Assembly: GCA_963762075.1 (NCBI GenBank) | Contig: CAVXJC010000004.1 | Span: forward strand, 124,001-188,000 | DNA: 64,000 nt | Origin: JAOUEA01 sp963762075 | GTDB lineage: Bacteria; Actinomycetota; UBA4738; HRBIN12 | Direction of reading: 5' to 3' | Shown: piece by piece, positions 44,773 through 54,317 of the stretch | How positions within the stretch are numbered: the stretch's first letter is position 1 | Layout: each line of letters begins with the position of its first letter | Notes under the pieces: generated by a model | Told to the model about the DNA's origin: nothing | Databases searched by the model: none | The model's input: the letters and a program-made list of their open reading frames with translations, nothing else | Translations under genes and position numbers: made by a program

Positions 44773-45509
44773 TCAACCGCCGTTCTTCGGCTCGCCCGCG
44801 GCCCCAGGTCGCTGAAACTGCCAGGCGCTGACCGCTTTCGCCACCGCGGTGACGAGGAAGAGTTGCCCAACAAGCATCTCGAGGACGGCGAAGGACTGTC
44901 CTGGGTTTCCTGCCGGGATGAGATTGCCGTAGCCGGTCGTGGTGAGCGTCGTGAAAGAGAAGAATAGATCCTGCGCGAAAGTGCCATCGCCCGATGCCCC
45001 GAAGAACGCACCCTCCTGTATCGATCCCAGTGTCCTGTAGGAGAAGGCGAAGAACATCCCGATCATGAGGTATGCGGCGATTGCGCCGAGCACCGTTTCC
45101 CTGTCTATGGTCGGCCGCAGCACGAGATGACGGATGATGCTGAACGGAGCGCCTAGGTAGAGCAGGGCGCTCACGAGAGCCATGAGCCCGTTGTCCCCGA
45201 TTTGGCCTGGGAGGAAGACGATTCAGGATCGCGACTGATCGCTGAGATCGCGGCGAGCATGCTCGCGATGATCCAGAGGCGGCGGTGGGCGTCGGACGCT
45301 CGAAGGACCACCCAGATCGTGGCGATTTGCACCCCCACGACGATGGATATTGCCCGGCCCCTCGTGAGAGTGACCGAGAGCACATATGTGAGCAGGATGA
45401 GAAGCAGCACCAACCCATAGCTATTCGGCGAGTAGAAGGCATCGACGAGCCGCCGCGCCCGGCGCCGCCGAGGCAACTCCTGTCCGCCCTGTGGGATCGC
45501 CGGAATCAA
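44773..45509 (-). CDS. Potassium-channel-like protein, frameshifted
   Basis: Two frames join into one channel. The N-terminal frame (45509 to about 45195) holds helices SYGLVLLLILLTYVLSVTL, AISIVVGVQIATIWVV and LWIIASMLAAISAIS. The second frame (ending at 44773) holds two more helices, the pore FSFTTLTTTGYGNLIPAG and a last helix (FAVLEMLVGQLFLVTAVAKAV). The break is in the run of four C at 45195-45198 (plus strand), where one extra base would restore AKSGDNGLMALV. The filter reads TTGYGN, a Thr variant of TVGYG. It is likely a six-helix ion channel. Confidence 0.78.
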
Positions 45510-45633
45510 GACATCACGGGATGCAGCAGCCGAGTGGCGTGCTGACCGTGCCAGGGTCCCGAGCCGCGATCGCCTTCATCGTCGAGCGACCTCTCATCCG
45601 ACGTCGTCCATTGCACCCGACACACCCCACGGC

Positions 45634-45972
45634 CTAGAGTCTCTCGAGCGCCGACTCGACGTCGTAGCCGAGCGCGGCGGCAAGCGCCGGTGCCGCGGCG
45701 ACGACGCGCGCGATCCCGGCGACAGGCGCAACCGCGATCAGCGTGCCGACGATCTCCTCGACCGTGGCACCGGCGGCAAGGGCGGCGTCAACGCTCCACC
45801 CATACGACGTGGGGGCGGCGTCGAGAGCAACGAACGCACCGAGCCTCACGAGAGCCTGGGTCCGCGGATCGAGCGCAGATCCTGCCTGTGGGCTTCCCTC
45901 GACCATCAACGCTGACTGGATGGACTGCACGTCATTCAGGGCCAGGGATAATAGCGTCCGCTCGCTTCTCAT
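45634..45972 (-). CDS. Carboxymuconolactone decarboxylase-like protein lacking redox Cys
   Basis: The 112-residue product has the family helices: TQALVRLGAFVALDAAPTSYGW, SVDAALAAGATVEEIVGTLIAVAPVAGIARV. In AhpD/CMD proteins the segment carries a CxxC and a His; here it reads TSYGWSVDAAL, with Ser at both Cys positions and Asp at the His, so it cannot work as a disulfide reductase. It may be a structural or non-redox member. A perfect copy of the 17-base inverted repeat is centred 92 bases upstream of its ATG. The 124 bases downstream hold nothing clear. Confidence 0.8.
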   Translation of the reverse strand: MRSERTLLSLALNDVQSIQSALMVEGSPQAGSALDPRTQALVRLGAFVALDAAPTSYGWSVDAALAAGATVEEIVGTLIAVAPVAGIARVVAAAPALAAALGYDVESALERL

Positions 45973-46055
45973 CGCGGGGTCCGACCCCTCTCAAGAGTCC
46001 GCCCGGAAGGGCTCCCCCTCCACAACCATCAGACCCGAACGCGGCCACGACTTCA

Positions 46056-46072
46056 TCATCCTCACTGGATGA
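46056..46072. promoter_or_regulatory. Operator-like inverted repeat TCATCC-TCACT-GGATGA
   Basis: This is a perfect copy, centred 92 bases upstream of the CMD-like gene start (45972) and just past the 3' end of the MalT-type regulator gene at 46106. Confidence 0.7.
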
Positions 46073-46105
46073 AACCTGCCCGAGTCGAGCGGAGGCGCAG
46101 ATCGA

Positions 46106-48553
46106 TTAGGCGTCCAAGAGACCGAGGGCGACGGCGCGCTCGATCGCTTCGCCCCGTGATGTCACGCCGAGCTTGCGGTAGACCGAGATCGCCTGCGTCT
46201 TCACCGTATGCGGCGACAGATGCAGCTGCTCCCCCATCTGGCGGAACGAGAAGTACGTCGGCAAGAACGGCAGGAGTTTCAACTCCGCCGTCGTGAGGGT
46301 CGACGCACCCGGGGTCCCCCCGCTGATGCCTCGAAGCTGTATCCGCAGGTCCTCGCTCTCCTGTTTGAGCACACCAAGATCCGAACGTCTCCGCAAGAGA
46401 TCGGCCACCTCCCTGAGAAGCAGCCGGGCGGCCGCCGGGTCCGCGAGCATGAGGCGGGCTCGGGCGAGCTCGAGGCGAACCTGGACGGCCAGGTGGGGGG
46501 CCGCGCGCGAGGTGAGGGGCCGCAGCCGCTGGGCGCGGGCAAGGTCACGCTTCGCATGGGCGACGTCGCCTTCGTGCAGAGCGACACGAGCAGCCGACGC
46601 GTAGGCGAGGATGCTCGTCATGTAGTCCTGCAATCCGCCCTCCTCTACGACCTGGCGCGCTTCTTGGGCGTAGGTCCGGGCGTCCGTCCAGTCGCCTCGC
46701 TCCATCGCGAAGACCGAGCGTTCGGCGAGGGCAACGGACACAGTGGGGATCGCCCCGTACCTCTCCCCCAGTTCCGCTGCGTCCTCCATCGAAGCGTCGG
46801 CGGCTTCCGCATCGCCCGCGAGCCTCTGCGATATGCCGAGCAAGAGCACGGCCGTCGATCGGAACTGACTCCCGCTGGACAACCCTTCGAGGGCGATCCT
46901 CGCGTCCTTGGCCATTCGGTCGATCCCATCGCGACACAGCAGCGAACGGAGGAGCGCGAGCCAGGAAGCGATTGACGAGCTCCCGTCCGGCATGGGTCCT
47001 GCGAACGACGTTCGCTCCGCTGCATCAGCCCATTGCTCGGCATCGGCCGGGTGTCCCGTCAGCGCACGGAGCCACGCCCACTGGACCGCAGCCGGTGGGT
47101 AGGGGTCCGAGGGTCCGTGGTCACCGAGCCAATCGAACCATCCCTCGACCGTCCCTGCCCGACCTGAGGCCCACATCGGCAAGGCGATGTCGGTGAGCCG
47201 CTCCGCGACCCGGTCGGCATCGCCGGCGGCGAGCGCGTAGTCGACCGACTCCTCGGGGCGGTCGTTGTCCTTGCACCAGTCCGAGGCACGCCGACGCAAT
47301 TCGACCACGAGATGGGGGTCACGACGTTGCACTCGGTTCAGGAGGGCTTCTCGGAACAAGGCGTGATATCGGAACCACTCCCCCCGCCGATCCAGCGGCG
47401 TGAGCAGCACATCCGTCGACTCGAGAGATCGGAGGACCTCGGCCGACCCCTCCCGTTCGAGGACCACATCGCATAGCGGCCCCGACATCCGATCCAGGAC
47501 TGCGGTCTCCTCGAGGAACCGCACATCCTCGGGCGACAGTTGTGAGAGGAACTCCGACCAGAAATACTCCATCATGAAGCGGTCATCGCCGGAAAATGTC
47601 GCCGCCTCGAGAGAATCGTCGACGCGTTCCCCCCACGACAGAGCCGCGAGGTACACACCGACGGCCCAACCCTCCGTCGCCTGCGTGAGCGCGGCCACGG
47701 TGGGCTTGGTGACGTTCAACCCCATGCTGCTCAGGATCTGGGCCGTCTCGCGATCGTTCATCGTGAGATCCTTCGGCCCCACTTCGAGGACCGAACCATC
47801 GGAACGCATGCGAGCGAGGGAGCTCGCCGGCCAGCTTCGGCCTGCGAGTGCCACCTGCACCTTGTCTGGCAGGTCGGCCGTCAACACATCGATCGCCTTC
47901 ACGCAGTGCAGGTTGTGGAGCACGTCCACATTGTCGAGGACCAGGACCGTCGGTCGCGACATCGAGTAGAGGACTTCCGTCAGCTTGTGAACCGCCGCCG
48001 GGATCATCGCCACCCGGCGAAACGACAACGTGTCGAAAACCGTCGAGTCGACCGGCTCGACGCGATCGAATGCAGCAGCGATCGAGGTCAGAAGGACCGT
48101 CGGATCGTTGTCCCGCTCGTCGAGCGTGAGCCAGGCGAACGGCCGGCGATCCTTCGCCGCCCACTGTGCCAACAGCGTGGTTTTCCCGTACCCCGCGGGC
48201 GCCATGACCGAAACCAGTCGGAAGGCCCGTGACGCCTGAAGGTGAGCCACCAACTCCGTCCTTGGGACCAGACCTCTTCGACGCACGGACGGCCGGTGGA
48301 GTTTCGTCTGCGCGAGCCCGGAACGGCTCCAGGCGAGTAGGGGGGACTTGGGAAGGCTGACGATGGTTGGAGCACTCCGCCCCACAGGTGTCGACGTGGA
48401 GCGAACGTCGACCCCCCCTTCCCCTCTATCCGTCGTCTTCAAGGCCCGTCCTCCGGTGGATCGTCCCACGAGAAGCCCATCGGCTATCGCGATCCCGGTT
48501 GTGCCTTTCCACAGCCGCATCACCCTCACGTGGGGCCGATCGGGAGTGCTCAC
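46106..48553 (-). CDS. MalT-type LuxR transcriptional regulator (STAND ATPase)
   Basis: The product has up to 815 residues. After a leader of about 75 residues comes LAQTKLHRPSVRRRGLVPRTEL, the typical start of MalT-like regulators. The P-loop is VMAPAGYGKTTLL, Walker B is TVLVLDNVDVL, and ATEGWAVGVYLAALS and LEETAVLDRMSGPLCDVVL are NOD-module motifs. A superhelical TPR-like sensor region (about 430-740) leads to a C-terminal LuxR helix-turn-helix (LTTAELKLLPFLPTYFSFRQM, LHLSPHTVKTQAISVYRKLGV). Such proteins bind ATP and an inducer, oligomerise and activate promoters at GGATGA-type sites. Its own promoter carries GTTTCACCCGGGTGAG. The exact start is uncertain; 48520 is another option. Confidence 0.9.
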   Translation of the reverse strand: MSTPDRPHVRVMRLWKGTTGIAIADGLLVGRSTGGRALKTTDRGEGGVDVRSTSTPVGRSAPTIVSLPKSPLLAWSRSGLAQTKLHRPSVRRRGLVPRTELVAHLQASRAFRLVSVMAPAGYGKTTLLAQWAAKDRRPFAWLTLDERDNDPTVLLTSIAAAFDRVEPVDSTVFDTLSFRRVAMIPAAVHKLTEVLYSMSRPTVLVLDNVDVLHNLHCVKAIDVLTADLPDKVQVALAGRSWPASSLARMRSDGSVLEVGPKDLTMNDRETAQILSSMGLNVTKPTVAALTQATEGWAVGVYLAALSWGERVDDSLEAATFSGDDRFMMEYFWSEFLSQLSPEDVRFLEETAVLDRMSGPLCDVVLEREGSAEVLRSLESTDVLLTPLDRRGEWFRYHALFREALLNRVQRRDPHLVVELRRRASDWCKDNDRPEESVDYALAAGDADRVAERLTDIALPMWASGRAGTVEGWFDWLGDHGPSDPYPPAAVQWAWLRALTGHPADAEQWADAAERTSFAGPMPDGSSSIASWLALLRSLLCRDGIDRMAKDARIALEGLSSGSQFRSTAVLLLGISQRLAGDAEAADASMEDAAELGERYGAIPTVSVALAERSVFAMERGDWTDARTYAQEARQVVEEGGLQDYMTSILAYASAARVALHEGDVAHAKRDLARAQRLRPLTSRAAPHLAVQVRLELARARLMLADPAAARLLLREVADLLRRRSDLGVLKQESEDLRIQLRGISGGTPGASTLTTAELKLLPFLPTYFSFRQMGEQLHLSPHTVKTQAISVYRKLGVTSRGEAIERAVALGLLDA

Positions 48554-48633
48554 GTATTCGCAAGCGCGCTCCGACGCAGCGGCTACCGGGAATCCTCCCG
48601 AAGATCAGGCGAGCCGTCCCCACCCGGGCATGG

Positions 48634-48649
48634 GTTTCACCCGGGTGAG
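48634..48649. promoter_or_regulatory. GTTTCACCCGGGTGAG element before the first MalT-type gene
   Basis: The core TCACCCGGGTGA is a perfect 12-base palindrome centred 89 bases upstream of start 48553. An identical 16-mer is at 51313, before the second regulator operon. A partial CACCCGGG also lies 17 bases to the left. Confidence 0.6.
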
Positions 48650-48667
48650 ATTTCGGCGGTGAGCATC

Positions 48668-50943
48668 TCAGAGGAGTCCCTGCTCCCTCGCTCCTGCGAT
48701 GGCTTCCGCACGCGAGGATGCCTCGAGCTTCCGGTAGATCGATCTCGTATGGGAGTGGATCGTGTTGTACGAGAGGAAGAGGGTGCTTGCGACCTCCCGC
48801 TTCGAAAGCCCTTTCTCCAGCAGATGCAGTACTTCGATCTCTCGGTCGGTCAGGTTGTCAGAGTCCGAGGATCTCTTGGAGACGAGCAGCGTGCTCGAGA
48901 TCTCCTCCAGACGCTCCACCAGGATTCCCGGATCGACGCAGTCCAGGACCATGGCTCTCGCCTCGGCGAGGATCCCGCGCGCGTCCCCGGAGGCGCCTAG
49001 CGCCCGGCGGACGCGCGCGAGTCCGAGCAACGCTTGGATCAGGATGAGAGGTTGGGCCCCCGAACGCAGCTGGTCCACTCCCCTGCTCAGCAATCGTTCG
49101 GCTTCAACCGTCCGCCCGTCACGAGCGAGGACATCGCCCAATGTCGAATACGCCCAGCCACCGGGAGCGGTCGAGGACAGGCCGTGATCCTCCGCCAGGT
49201 CCAGCGCCTCTCGAGCCCATCGCTCGGCCTCGTCGAGCTCGTTGGCCTCCTGGCACACCGAGGCGAGGACGCACCGTGCGCCGAACGCGTTCAGCCACTG
49301 AGCCGTAAGGGAGCAACGCGCGCGGCGTGGAGGAGGTACGGACGGGCGGCTTCGAAGTCGCCCGAGAGCACGAGCGCCCATCCGAGCTGGACGTGGACGG
49401 TCACGCTCCACATCGAATCGTGGCGCCCCTCGAGCTCGAAGGCGCGTCGCGCGGCGGCCAGCATCCGTCCAACATCGCCCCATGGGAATCCGGCGCGGAG
49501 CAGTACCTCGCTCGCCTCGACCGAGCTCGCCATGTCCGGCAGAGGTCCTTCGTAGTTCGCGTTTGCCGCGTTCTGGAGTGCCAACTCGGCCTCGTCGCGA
49601 CGGTTGAGGAAGCTCATCACCCAGGCCTCGACGATGGAAAGGCGCGCGTCGCCAACGACCACCTCTCGGGGGAACGATTCGAGCCAACCCGCCACCGTGG
49701 CGAAGCCTCCCCACTCGATCGTCATCAAGTAGTGCTCGGCGACCAACCGGCTGGCAAGCTCGAGCTCTTCACCGGCGATCGCGTGTCGGATAGCAGACCC
49801 GAGGTGGCCGGTCGACGCGAACCACTGGGACGCTCGCCGGTGGAGCTCGGGCAATCGGTCGGGCGCCCGACGGCGCAATTCGTCGTGGAGGAGATCCGCG
49901 AAGAGCCGATGGTACCGATACCACTCACGTCGATCGTCAAGGGGGATGAGGAAATGGTTCGCGCGCTCGACTTCCACCAAGAGGTCGGTCGAGTCTTCAC
50001 GGCCCGTGACCGCGTCGCAGACCTGGCCGGACATCCGCTCCAGGATCGAGGTTTCGAGCAGGAAGTCGCGCACCTGTTCGTCGAGCGTGTCCAACACCAC
50101 TTCCGTCAGGTAGTCCACGACGTGGCGGCTGGAACCACGGAATTCGGCGACGAAGCCTTCTCGGTCGGTGACGTCTCGCATCGACAGGTACGCGAGGTAC
50201 AGACCGGCCGGCCACCCTTCGGTCCGTTCCTGAAGCGCGGTCAAGGAATTCGTACTGAGATGGAGGCCCATCTCATCGTTGAAGAACCGCTCCGTTTCTG
50301 GAAGTGTGAAGCCGAGCTCGGAGGCGCGAAGCTCCAGGAGTTCGCCCCCCGCCCGGAGCCGGCCCAGCGGGAAGGGTGGATCGGAACGAGTCGCGATGAC
50401 GAGGGCAACGTTTCTGGGCCGACGCTCCAACAGCAACTCGACCGAGCGGTGACACGTTGGGTTGGTGATCGACTGGTAGTCGTCCAGGACGAGGACGATC
50501 TGGGTCTCGATCGCTCTAAGCTCGTTGAGGAGTTGGGGAACGATGCCTTTGAGGAGGTCCGTGCCGGGGACACGGAACGCCGGCTCGACCTTTGTTGCGA
50601 ATCGGGGCTCGATGGCGCGAACCGACTCCGCGACATAGCTCCAGAAAACGATCGGGTCGTTGTCACCGGCGTCCAGCGAAAGCCAGGCGAAAGGGCGTTG
50701 GTCGTGTTGACCCCACTCCGCCAGGACGGTGGATTTTCCGAAACCGGGTGGGGCGACGACGACGACCGCCCCGGTGTGGGCGGTGAGTTGCGCAAGGAGA
50801 GCGGTTCGCACCACCATCCCGGGACGAACCCGAGGCGCACTCAGCTTCGACCCGATGAGCACGGGCTCGATCGAGCCACCGATCTCGTATCTCGACTCAG
50901 TATCAGTAGGTGTCAGGGGAAAAGTGTTGCATGAAGGTGGCAT
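48668..50943 (-). CDS. Second MalT-type LuxR regulator, frameshifted
   Basis: The N-terminal frame (50943 to about 49310) has IGSKLSAPRVRPGMVVRTAL, the P-loop VVAPPGFGKSTVLAEW, Walker B VLVLDDYQSI, QERTEGWPAGLYLAYLS and LLETSILERMSGQVCDAV, then TPR-like repeats. The other frame resumes with TAQWLNAFGARCVLASVCQE and ends with a LuxR helix-turn-helix (NLTDREIEVLHLLEKGLSKR, LSYNTIHSHTRSIYRKLEA). The break lies near 49303-49311, where one missing base would restore APLTAQW. Joined, the protein has about 758 residues. If the shift is real, this regulator has lost its DNA-binding domain. A small gene ends 24 bases upstream in the same operon. Confidence 0.85.
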
Positions 50944-50967
50944 GGTCGCAAACGAACGGTGTGAACA

Positions 50968-51237
50968 TTAGCCGATCGCGCCGTCGTGTGAGTCAGCCGC
51001 GGGATGCAGACGAACGATCGCGATGCCCCGTTCGTGAAGAGCGCGCAGGACACAGTGGAGATGAGACTGGTCGACGATGTCGATACCCATTGTCGGCTCG
51101 GGTCCGCCGACTTCTGTCACCATGCCCTCGAGGGGTCCGACGAGCGAAGAGCCGATCTCACCTCGGATAACGAGATGGTAGCGGACGAAGTCACGTCCCT
51201 CCGGTCCCTCCAGCCCTGCGGATCTCTCCGGCACCAT
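50968..51237 (-). CDS. Small conserved protein of unknown function, first gene of a regulator operon
   Basis: The 89-residue product contains VRYHLVIRGEIGSSLVGPLEGM, VTEVGGPEPTMGIDIVDQSHLHCVLRALHERGIAIV. This compact strand-helix pattern with the VDQ-HLH motif recurs in small actinobacterial proteins of unknown role. It ends 24 bases before the second MalT-type gene, so both are likely on one transcript. The ATG at 51237 directly abuts a tandem 28-base repeat, so an internal start is possible. Confidence 0.65.
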   Translation of the reverse strand: MVPERSAGLEGPEGRDFVRYHLVIRGEIGSSLVGPLEGMVTEVGGPEPTMGIDIVDQSHLHCVLRALHERGIAIVRLHPAADSHDGAIG

Positions 51238-51293
51238 CTGTAATCCTCATACCCGCCCGCCAAGTCTGTAATCCTCATCCCCACCCCCCAAGT
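51238..51293. repeat. Two tandem 28-base repeats carrying GGGGATGAGG
   Basis: Units 51238-51265 and 51266-51293 differ at 3 of 28 positions. On the minus strand the second unit contains GGGGATGAGG (51273-51282), an exact match to the published MalT box, and the first contains GGGTATGAGG. They lie just before the small gene and regulator operon. Confidence 0.65.
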
Positions 51294-51312
51294 CGCGCAT
51301 CCCCCGACTAGC

Positions 51313-51328
51313 GTTTCACCCGGGTGAG
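51313..51328. promoter_or_regulatory. GTTTCACCCGGGTGAG element before the second MalT-type operon
   Basis: This is identical over 16 bases to the element at 48634. It is followed directly by GATGATCC, so GGGTGA and GGATGA lie side by side as direct repeats. It is centred 83 bases before ATG 51237. Confidence 0.6.
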
Positions 51329-51410
51329 GATGATCCGACCCGGAATCCGATGAGGCACAGAGGGGTTCGCGAGCCTGGGCTCACGGCGAGGATATGAACT
51401 CCCGCCTCAC

Positions 51411-51776
51411 CTAGACCTCGGCGAGCGCACGTGACTTCAGTCGCTCGTACTCCTCCGGCGAGATCTCTCCGGAGGCTCGGAGCTTCGACAGCTTCTCGAT
51501 CTCCTCGGCCGCCGAATAACCGGATGCCCGTCGCTGCTCTTCCTGCATGCGCTGGATGTCCTCGCGATCCTGCTCGGTCATCTTCGGACGCGCGATCAGG
51601 TAGATCAGGGCCCCCAGGAACGGGAGGACGAACAACAGAAGGATCCACCCAGCCTTCGCGACACCGGAGAGGTCCCGTCGGTGGAAGATATCCGCGAAGA
51701 CCCGGATGAAGATCCAGATCGCCTGGACCCAGAAGAAGAACACGAACATCGCCCACAACAACTCACCGAGATTCAC
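51411..51776 (-). CDS. Small membrane protein with PLD-N-like and SHOCT domains
   Basis: The 121-residue product starts at GTG 51776 after AAGGAGCC. Two membrane helices (MFVFFFWVQAIWIFIRVFADIF and AGWILLLFVLPFLGALIYLIA) match the phospholipase-D N-terminal two-helix module. The C-terminal short domain (EIEKLSKLRASGEISPEEYERLKSRAL) is a SHOCT motif, a protein-interaction tag on many small proteins. No enzyme activity is expected. A perfect 17-base repeat is centred 93 bases before its start. Confidence 0.85.
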   Translation of the reverse strand: MNLGELLWAMFVFFFWVQAIWIFIRVFADIFHRRDLSGVAKAGWILLLFVLPFLGALIYLIARPKMTEQDREDIQRMQEEQRRASGYSAAEEIEKLSKLRASGEISPEEYERLKSRALAEV

Positions 51777-51860
51777 TCTCAGGCTCCTTCCTGGATGGGT
51801 TACGCGCGGTCGGTGTTCCTTGCGTCAGTGCGATTCAGACCGAGACGATCGCCTCCGGCA

Positions 51861-51877
51861 TCATCCTGTTGGGATGA
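51861..51877. promoter_or_regulatory. Operator-like inverted repeat TCATCC-TGTTG-GGATGA
   Basis: This perfect copy is centred 93 bases upstream of the SHOCT gene start (51776) and lies between it and the 3' end of the SulP gene. Confidence 0.7.
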
Positions 51878-51923
51878 AGTCCTCGTAGCGAACCCGAACC
51901 GAAGGGGGTATCGGTTCTCCAAC

Positions 51924-53717
51924 TCAGGACGCGTCTGAGCTGCTCGTGGGGAACGCATCGACCGCCGCGCGGACCGTGGGGTAGAAGTTGGCCTCACCGA
52001 TCTTCTGGGCGAGGCCGGCGGAGTCGAACGAGGTGCGCATCGGTCCCTTCATCCGGGCCACCAGGAACGTGATTCCCTCCGCGTGAAGGCCGTCGATCGT
52101 CTGCTCCAGCGCGGCCACGCCCGTGGCGTCGATCTGCGTCAGCGCCTCGGCATCGAACACGAGCCATCGCACGGGAGCCGCAGCCCCCTGGACGGCTTCG
52201 TGGATCCGGCCGCGCACGTAGCTGGCGTTCGCGAAGAACAGGCCGTCATCCAGGCGATAGACCAGCACACCCGGCCGGACGCGGGCGCTTGGGTGAAGGC
52301 GAACATCCGCATACCGCCCGAGCCGCTCGACCCACCCAAGGACGGCGTCGTGCGGGGTCGCGCTCCGACGCACAACGTCGACGATCGAGAGAGCGACCGC
52401 GATCCCGAGCGCCCCGATCACGCCGACGGCGACGACCCCGATCATCGTCGTTGCGGCGATGATGACCTCGAAGCGGTGGGTTCGGGCCAGCGTCCGCCAC
52501 GCATCCGGTTCGATCAGTCCGACGGCGGCTCCGACGATGACCGCGCCGAGGGTGGTCTTCGGGAGGTATCGCATCGGCTCGGTGAGGAAGAGGAGCACGA
52601 GCGCGATGCTCCCGGCGCCAATAAGGCCGGCGATCTGCGTGCGTCCTCCCATCTGGTCGTTCACGGCGGTCCGGGAGCCGCTGGCGCCGATGGCGAACGA
52701 CTGTGTGACCCCGGCAGCCGCGTTCGCCAAACTGAGCGCGAGCAACTCTTGGTCAGCTCGAACATGCTGCCCGTGCTTCCCCGCGAAGGATCGGGCCGTG
52801 AGGATCGCATCGGAGAAGCCGACGAAAAAGATCCCGAGCGCCGCCGGGAGGAGAGCCCAGATGTCGCGAGCTTGGAAGGAAGGCAGTTCGAACCCCGGCA
52901 GCCCGGGTGGGATCTTCCCAGCTACCGCCACGCCCTTCGCCGCCAGGTCGAGGGATGCGGACGCGGCGATCGCGAGGACAACCACGATCAGCGGACCCGG
53001 GAACTTCGGAGCGACCCAGCGAAGGACCAGCAGCGGTGCGAGGCAGGCGATCCCCACCACGAGTGTAGTTGGGTCGAGCCCCGAAACTTCCTTCGCCACC
53101 TCGACAAGCTGCGGGATCGGATCTGTGGCCTCGATATCGAGCCCGAACAGCTTCTCCAGCTGCCCGATGATCAGAATCACCGCGACGCCGTGAATGTAGC
53201 CCACGAGCACGGCCCGGGAGAAGTAGTCGGCTACCCAGCCGAACCTTATGACTTTCGCAACCAGGTAGATGCCGGCCACGAGGAGCGCCAAGAGGGACGC
53301 GAGCGAGGCATAACGGGCGGGATCGCCACCTGCCAGAGGGATGATCGCGGCCGCGACGAGCGCGGCGATCGATCCTTCAGGCCCGACGATCAGCTGGCGT
53401 GAGGAGCCGAGGAGCGTGTAGGCGACGGTGGGCAGCAACAGCGCATACAGCCCGGCGGCTGGTGAGAGTCCGGCGAGCTCCGCGTAGGCCATGCCCGCCG
53501 GAAGGGCGAGCGCTGCCACAGTGACCCCGGCGAGCACATCTCGTCGAAGCGTCCCCCCTCCGTACCCGGTGAGCTCCCTGGAGACCGGCAGCACGCGCTG
53601 GACGACCGGCTTGCGGGCCGGTCGTTTGAAGGGCGAAGCCTCCTCGCTGTACGAAGGTCCGCTCCGACGCCCCGAGGGTTCCCTCTTCCGGCCGTCGCGA
53701 TCAGACGCGTCTGTCAT
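51924..53717 (-). CDS. SulP-family anion transporter with STAS domain
   Basis: From ATG 53717 the product has 597 residues. After a basic leader comes the SulP signature (LAGVTVAALALPAGMAYAELAGLSPAAGLYALLLPT, GSSRQLIVGPEGSIAALV) and about 12 membrane helices. The FAIGASGSRTAVNDQMGGRTQ segment is also typical. A STAS domain (about 470-580; VLVYRLDDGLFFANASYVR, DAEALTQIDATGVAAL) ends the protein. It may carry sulfate, bicarbonate or other anions; with sulfatase genes nearby, sulfate is an attractive guess but not shown. The open frame goes on upstream of the ATG without similarity. Confidence 0.9.
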   Translation of the reverse strand: MTDASDRDGRKREPSGRRSGPSYSEEASPFKRPARKPVVQRVLPVSRELTGYGGGTLRRDVLAGVTVAALALPAGMAYAELAGLSPAAGLYALLLPTVAYTLLGSSRQLIVGPEGSIAALVAAAIIPLAGGDPARYASLASLLALLVAGIYLVAKVIRFGWVADYFSRAVLVGYIHGVAVILIIGQLEKLFGLDIEATDPIPQLVEVAKEVSGLDPTTLVVGIACLAPLLVLRWVAPKFPGPLIVVVLAIAASASLDLAAKGVAVAGKIPPGLPGFELPSFQARDIWALLPAALGIFFVGFSDAILTARSFAGKHGQHVRADQELLALSLANAAAGVTQSFAIGASGSRTAVNDQMGGRTQIAGLIGAGSIALVLLFLTEPMRYLPKTTLGAVIVGAAVGLIEPDAWRTLARTHRFEVIIAATTMIGVVAVGVIGALGIAVALSIVDVVRRSATPHDAVLGWVERLGRYADVRLHPSARVRPGVLVYRLDDGLFFANASYVRGRIHEAVQGAAAPVRWLVFDAEALTQIDATGVAALEQTIDGLHAEGITFLVARMKGPMRTSFDSAGLAQKIGEANFYPTVRAAVDAFPTSSSDAS

Positions 53718-53782
53718 CCGCTCTCTGCCGGCGTTCGCCGACAGGTGCCACCAGCTGCAGAACCCCTCGCCGCAAGCGGCCG

Positions 53783-54178
53783 TTATTCGGAAACGATGTC
53801 TCTCCCGTGGGCGGTCAGGGCCCAGATGACCGTGATACCGACCGCGATCACCACGATCGACCAGATCGGGTAGACCGGGATGAAGGCGAAGGCCGCGAGC
53901 ATGCTTCCAGCTGCGCCGATGACTCCCAACGTCCGCCCCCAAAGCGATCCTGAGAGGACGCCGAACCCCCCGATCAGCACGAGCACGCCCCAGATGAGGT
54001 GGATCCATCCCCACGCGGAGGCGTCGAACTCCAGGAAGTAGTTCGGCGTCGTCACGTAGAACTCGTTCTCGAAGATCGCCGCGAGCCCGGCGATGATCTG
54101 GAACGATCCGTTGATCATCAACATGATCGCCGCGAACATCGCGAAGCCGACCGCCCAGCTGCTCCTCTGCTGCTCCAT
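53783..54178 (-). CDS. Small four-helix membrane protein (DUF7144-like)
   Basis: The 131-residue product starts at ATG 54178 after GGGGGGAACA. It has four membrane helices and the motif SAWGWIHLIWGVLVLIGGFGVLSGSLWGR, followed by VYPIWSIVVIAVGITVIWALTAHG. This matches a family of small actinobacterial membrane proteins that I recall as DUF7144; function unknown. A perfect 17-base repeat is centred 148 bases upstream. The SulP gene follows 65 bases downstream on the same strand and may be cotranscribed. Confidence 0.75.
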   Translation of the reverse strand: MEQQRSSWAVGFAMFAAIMLMINGSFQIIAGLAAIFENEFYVTTPNYFLEFDASAWGWIHLIWGVLVLIGGFGVLSGSLWGRTLGVIGAAGSMLAAFAFIPVYPIWSIVVIAVGITVIWALTAHGRDIVSE

Positions 54179-54317
54179 GTTCCCCCCTCTGGCTGCCTCA
54201 TCCGAGGTGCCCGTAGTCGTGGCCCCTTCGACGAATCGTAGCTTCGGCGGTGACGCCTCCGCTCGGTGTCATTGGGTCTAGCCCTCGTGACGGTATGCGC
54301 AGGCCGGGGCTCACGCA

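Noticed and set aside
51238..51293. A CRISPR array, because of the 28-base repeat length.
   Set aside because: The two units are directly adjacent without spacers, only two copies exist and there are no cas genes.
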